NCBI GenBank assembly: GCA_025352305.1
Contig: JANXTQ010000170.1
Location: 1 to 9,274 of the forward strand
Origin: Actinomycetes bacterium
GTDB taxonomy: Bacteria; Actinomycetota; Acidimicrobiia; Acidimicrobiales; RAAP-2
Reading direction: 5' to 3'
Length of the DNA stretch: 9,274 nt
A program made the translations under genes and the position numbers. The stretch's first letter is position 1. Each line of letters starts with the position of its first letter. The notes under the pieces were generated by a model, which saw only the letters and a program-made list of their open reading frames with translations, searched no databases and had not been told where the DNA came from. Positions 7,077 to 9,274 of this stretch are shown in pieces.

Positions 7077-7816
7077 GCGCCGGCGACGTTCTCTGTATCG
7101 ATGTCGGAGCGACGTCCATCAAGTCGCGGCTCTTCTCGGTTGGAGGGGTCGCTCTCGGATCACGAGTGAAACGTCCAACGCCCAAGCCGTGCTCGCCCGA
7201 TCGGTTGATCGAAGTAATCGCCAACCGCAGCGGCGAACTCACTGCTCGACGCATTGGCGTGGGCTTTCCGGGCGACCTCGACGATGGGTTTGTCGTCGAC
7301 GCCGCGAATTTGGCTCGACGGACGGGACCCGGCTCGCCGATAGAGCCGTCGCTATTTACTCAGTGGAGCGGCTTTGACTTGGCCGGCGAACTGCAGCGAG
7401 CCACCGGCGCCGAGATCCGCGTAGCTAACGATGCGCTCATGGCGGCGCGGGGATGTCTCGTTGGCCCCGGCATGGAAATGGTCCTCACGCTCGGAACGGG
7501 CTGTGGCGTGGCACTCGCCAAAGACGGCGTTGCGACTGCGTCCCGAGATTTTGGCAGTGAACAGTTAGTTGAAGGATCGAGCTTCGATGAGCTCCTGGGT
7601 GAGCTCGCCCGACGGCGCAGTGAGAGTGATTGGCTCTCTCACGTTCTGTTGGCAATTGACGTCATTGGCGCTGAGTACGACGTAACGACCGTTCACGTGG
7701 CGGGCGGAAATGCGCGTCGGCTTTCGCCGCGTGATTTCCAGTCTCTCGACGTGGCGGTCGTCATTGAAAGAGATGACCCCGCACTGCTCGGTGCGTGGAG
7801 AAGTTTTTACCCCTGA
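7073..7816 (+). CDS. ROK-family, polyphosphate-glucokinase-like protein with altered sugar-binding motif
   Basis: A 247-residue protein of the actin-like ATPase fold, near the length of actinobacterial polyphosphate glucokinase (PpgK). It has the phosphate-1 loop CIDVGATSIKSRLF (Asp10), the RPTPKPCSPDRL segment seen in PpgK, the VGFPG strand, the catalytic-base motif NDALMAARG (Asn119, Asp120), the phosphate-2 loop LTLGTGCGVAL (141-145) and a late adenosine-type glycine motif VAGGNARRL. Where PpgK has E-F-G-H-x-E, with the His and Glu holding the sugar, this protein has DFGSEQ (159-164, Ser162 in place of His), and the CxCGxxGC zinc motif of many ROK proteins is absent. It may therefore use another substrate, or another phosphoryl donor, or be non-catalytic. 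The GTG start sits in GTGA with the P450 stop. The 3' end overlaps the convergent amidohydrolase gene by 10 bp. Confidence 0.75.
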   Translation: MSAGDVLCIDVGATSIKSRLFSVGGVALGSRVKRPTPKPCSPDRLIEVIANRSGELTARRIGVGFPGDLDDGFVVDAANLARRTGPGSPIEPSLFTQWSGFDLAGELQRATGAEIRVANDALMAARGCLVGPGMEMVLTLGTGCGVALAKDGVATASRDFGSEQLVEGSSFDELLGELARRRSESDWLSHVLLAIDVIGAEYDVTTVHVAGGNARRLSPRDFQSLDVAVVIERDDPALLGAWRSFYP

Positions 7817-9003
7817 GCGAGATCGACGGCGCTGGCGGCGAGAACCCCTGCCATCACCCGCAGCGACTTGTCCGACACCGCGAAGTCGCCACTGTGGTGC
7901 GTGGCACTAGAACCGTCTTCGAGAGCCCCACCAATCATCGCGTAGCAACCCGGAACGATCTTTAAAAACTCGGCCACGTCGTCGCTCGGACTGACGGGCG
8001 GGATCTGCCACACGTAAGCCGGATCAACGACCGTCGCGGCACTTTTCATGAATCGTTCGGTGACCGACGGGTCATTGGTCACCGCCGGAGTGTGTCCGCC
8101 AAGAGAGAGAACGCACTCGACGCTGTACTGCTCGGAGATCTCCGCCAGCAGTGCGTCGAGCCGGGCGAGCGCGCCCACGCGCTGTTCGGGCAAAAAGGTT
8201 CTCAGGGTTCCTTTCAGGTTGGCGCTTCGCGGAACGACGTTGCCCGCGGTGCCGGCGTGGATAATGCCCGCACTGCACGCGCAGTTCGTTCCTTCGTAGC
8301 TGAGATCGGTGACGACGGCGGCGAGTCGTGGCGCAATGGCCGACACCGCGAGCACGACGTTTCCGGCGTCGCTGGCCATGGCGCCGTGGCCACCTTGACC
8401 GAGGACGTCAACGGAAAAACCCGTCGCTTCGCTCATGATGATTCCGGCGCGAGCACCAACGAGTCCCACCGGTGCGAGCGACGTGACATGTCCACCAATT
8501 ACGAAGTCAACGTGATGATCCTCCAACACACCACCGTCGATCATCGCGCGTGCTCCCCCTAAACCTTCTTCGGCTGGTTGAAACAGAGCAATGTATTTGC
8601 CCACCAACTGTTCGCGGCGTTGACCGAGAATGTCCGCCACACCGAGCAGCGCGGCGGTGTGAACGTCGTGACCGCACGCGTGCATGACCCCGTCACTCAC
8701 CGACCTATACGACAACTGCCGTTCCTCGTGAACGGGAAGTCCATCAATATCGGCACGTATGAGAACGGTCTTACCCGGACGGCCCGTGTCGAGTGAGGCA
8801 ACGACTCCGGTCGGAGTTGGGCATCTTTCAATGGTCCAGTCCAATTGAGAAAGACGTTGACTAATGACCTGCGTTGTTCGGATCTCCTCGAACGACAACT
8901 CGGGGTGCTGATGAAAATCGTGGCGATGTTCGATCATCGACTCTTCGGCCGAATCGAGAAGTTTGTCAAGACTGTTGGTAAAGGAGGTGGAGGAGGAGGT
9001 CAC
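7807..9003 (-). CDS. M20D-family metallo-amidohydrolase (hippurate / N-acyl-amino-acid hydrolase type)
   Basis: A cytosolic two-metal hydrolase that removes an acyl group from an amino acid or similar amide; family members act on hippurate, indole-3-acetyl amino acids or N-acetyl amino acids. With the GTG start it has 398 residues. It shows the helix HRHDFHQHPELSFEE, the strand VLIRADIDGLPV, and the metal-ligand motifs HACGHD (Cys110, His112), QPAEEGLGGA (Glu145, Glu146), GGHV (His172) and THHSGDF (His370). The dimerisation insert beginning VDVLGQGGHGAM is present. All expected ligands are in place, so it should be active; the exact substrate is unknown. Start: the GTG at 9003 has TACGAT ending exactly 6 nt upstream, suiting a leaderless mRNA. 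A TTG at 9078 would add 25 low-complexity residues and lie inside the tRNA promoter; an ATG at 8937 would cut the first helix. It converges on the kinase-like gene. Confidence 0.92.
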   Translation of the reverse strand: MTSSSTSFTNSLDKLLDSAEESMIEHRHDFHQHPELSFEEIRTTQVISQRLSQLDWTIERCPTPTGVVASLDTGRPGKTVLIRADIDGLPVHEERQLSYRSVSDGVMHACGHDVHTAALLGVADILGQRREQLVGKYIALFQPAEEGLGGARAMIDGGVLEDHHVDFVIGGHVTSLAPVGLVGARAGIIMSEATGFSVDVLGQGGHGAMASDAGNVVLAVSAIAPRLAAVVTDLSYEGTNCACSAGIIHAGTAGNVVPRSANLKGTLRTFLPEQRVGALARLDALLAEISEQYSVECVLSLGGHTPAVTNDPSVTERFMKSAATVVDPAYVWQIPPVSPSDDVAEFLKIVPGCYAMIGGALEDGSSATHHSGDFAVSDKSLRVMAGVLAASAVDLAQG

Positions 9004-9009
9004 GTGCGA

Positions 9010-9015
9010 ATCGTA
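9010..9015 (-). promoter_or_regulatory. Candidate -10 box for a leaderless amidohydrolase transcript
   Basis: On the minus strand TACGAT (4 of 6 to TATAAT, with TAnnnT kept) ends 6 nt before the GTG at 9003. No good -35 box is seen at 16-18 nt further upstream and there is no Shine-Dalgarno site. The position is what makes it a candidate. Confidence 0.4.
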
Positions 9016-9059
9016 GGACCCAGGAGTATTTGAGTAGTTCGCCTCGGGATTGGGGCCAA

Positions 9060-9088
9060 TTGAATCCAAACTCGCCAACCGGTAGACT
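9060..9088 (+). promoter_or_regulatory. Promoter of the tRNA-Arg gene
   Basis: TTGAAT (9060-9065) and TAGACT (9083-9088) are separated by an ideal 17 nt. Transcription would begin near 9095, about 19 nt before the mature tRNA 5' end. Confidence 0.6.
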
Positions 9089-9113
9089 GGAGATTCTGGT
9101 TTCGGCCGGATCT

Positions 9114-9187
9114 GCGCTCGTAGCTCAACGGATTAGAGCATCTGATTACGGATCAGAAGGTTGGGGGTTCGAATCCCTCCGGGCTCA
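9114..9187 (+). tRNA. tRNA-Arg(ACG), with an imperfect acceptor stem
   Basis: The cloverleaf folds well: D-stem GCTC/GAGC, anticodon stem TCTGA/TCAGA around the loop TTACGGA (anticodon ACG, read as ICG for CGU, CGC and CGA), 5-nt variable loop AGGTT, T-arm GGGGG-TTCGAAT-CCCTC and discriminator A at 9187. CCA is not encoded. The acceptor stem GCGCTCG/CGGGCTC has a C2/U71 mismatch and a U5-G68 wobble. Actinobacterial tRNA-Arg(ACG) genes usually end CGAGCGC, which would pair perfectly with this 5' half. The gene may be functional with a weakened stem, or may be a chimera made by insertion of a mobile element at its 3' end. Confidence 0.88.
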
Positions 9188-9235
9188 CTTATTTTCCAAC
9201 GGTTTTCGGTGCTGTCGAATCGTTTCTGTTCTTAC

Positions 9236-9257
9236 TGTAAGCAATGTGTAAGCAATA
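9236..9257 (+). repeat. 11-bp tandem direct repeat downstream of the tRNA
   Basis: Two copies of TGTAAGCAATR stand head to tail at 9236-9246 and 9247-9257, differing only in the last base. They begin 49 nt after the tRNA. Short repeats in such a place are often arm-type binding sites of a tyrosine integrase in an att region; that reading is inferred, since no integrase gene is in view. Confidence 0.6.
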
Positions 9258-9274
9258 GTTTGAAGTCGCATCGG

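Noticed and set aside
8994..9033. Plus-strand AGGAGGT followed by GTG at 9004, resembling a translation start
   Set aside because: It opens only a 9-codon frame ending in TGA and lies within and just beyond the start of the amidohydrolase on the other strand. The purine run is explained by Ser/Thr codons on the minus strand.
9004..9078. TTG at 9078 as start of the amidohydrolase
   Set aside because: The extra 25 residues are low in complexity and match nothing in M20 proteins, and the TTG lies between the -35 and -10 boxes of the tRNA promoter.
1095..9187. The idea that the secretion genes belong to an element integrated at the tRNA-Arg gene
   Set aside because: An element inserted in the 3' end of this plus-strand tRNA would extend to the right of 9187, while the secretion genes lie to the left behind the tRNA's own promoter and three metabolic genes.
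1..9274. CRISPR arrays, insertion sequences and rRNA
   Set aside because: I found no regularly spaced repeats, no terminal inverted repeats with a transposase and no rRNA-like sequence in the window.

Overview
The window reads as chromosomal DNA from a GC-rich actinobacterium. The first gene is a close match in architecture and motifs to SenX3, the next five form an actinobacterial type IV secretion / conjugation-type cluster of the SCO6878-SCO6881 kind, and the tRNA-Arg(ACG) body looks actinobacterial. Frequent GTG starts and two TAnnnT boxes placed exactly 6 nt before a start codon (leaderless style) agree with this. An Acidimicrobiia-like lineage is my guess, not something the sequence proves.

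Layout. (1) 1-1013, minus: the N-terminal 337 codons of a SenX3/PhoR-type phosphate-sensing histidine kinase; the C-terminal ATPase part lies off the left edge. (2) 1014-1094: short divergent intergenic region. (3) 1095-5829, plus: five membrane and ATPase genes joined by stop/start overlaps of 1 to 8 nt: a DUF6112/VirB2-like two-helix membrane protein, an SCO6881/VirB6-like polytopic channel protein, an SCO6880-like membrane-anchored protein, a VirB4 ATPase core and a soluble VirD4/TraG coupling ATPase. No relaxase, lytic transglycosylase or VirB8-like gene is in view. (4) 5853-7816, plus: a cytochrome P450 23 nt behind the coupling ATPase, then a ROK/polyphosphate-glucokinase-like protein overlapping the P450 stop. 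(5) 7807-9003, minus: an M20D metallo-amidohydrolase, whose 3' end overlaps the kinase by 10 bp. (6) 9060-9187, plus: a promoter and a tRNA-Arg(ACG) gene, followed by an 11-bp tandem repeat near the right edge.

How they fit together. The five overlapping genes look like the inner-membrane core and the two motors of one translocation machine, made from one transcript with translational coupling. It is a reduced set: the SCO6880-like protein and the bare VirB4 core look like the two halves of a VirB4 kept as separate genes, and the coupling ATPase has no N-terminal membrane anchor. The P450 and the kinase-like protein may be read through from this operon, or transcribed from their own leaderless promoter at 5819-5846. 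The tRNA has a mispaired acceptor stem (C2/U71), as if its 3' half came from a different tRNA copy. Together with the repeat beyond it, this suggests that an integrated element starts just right of the window.
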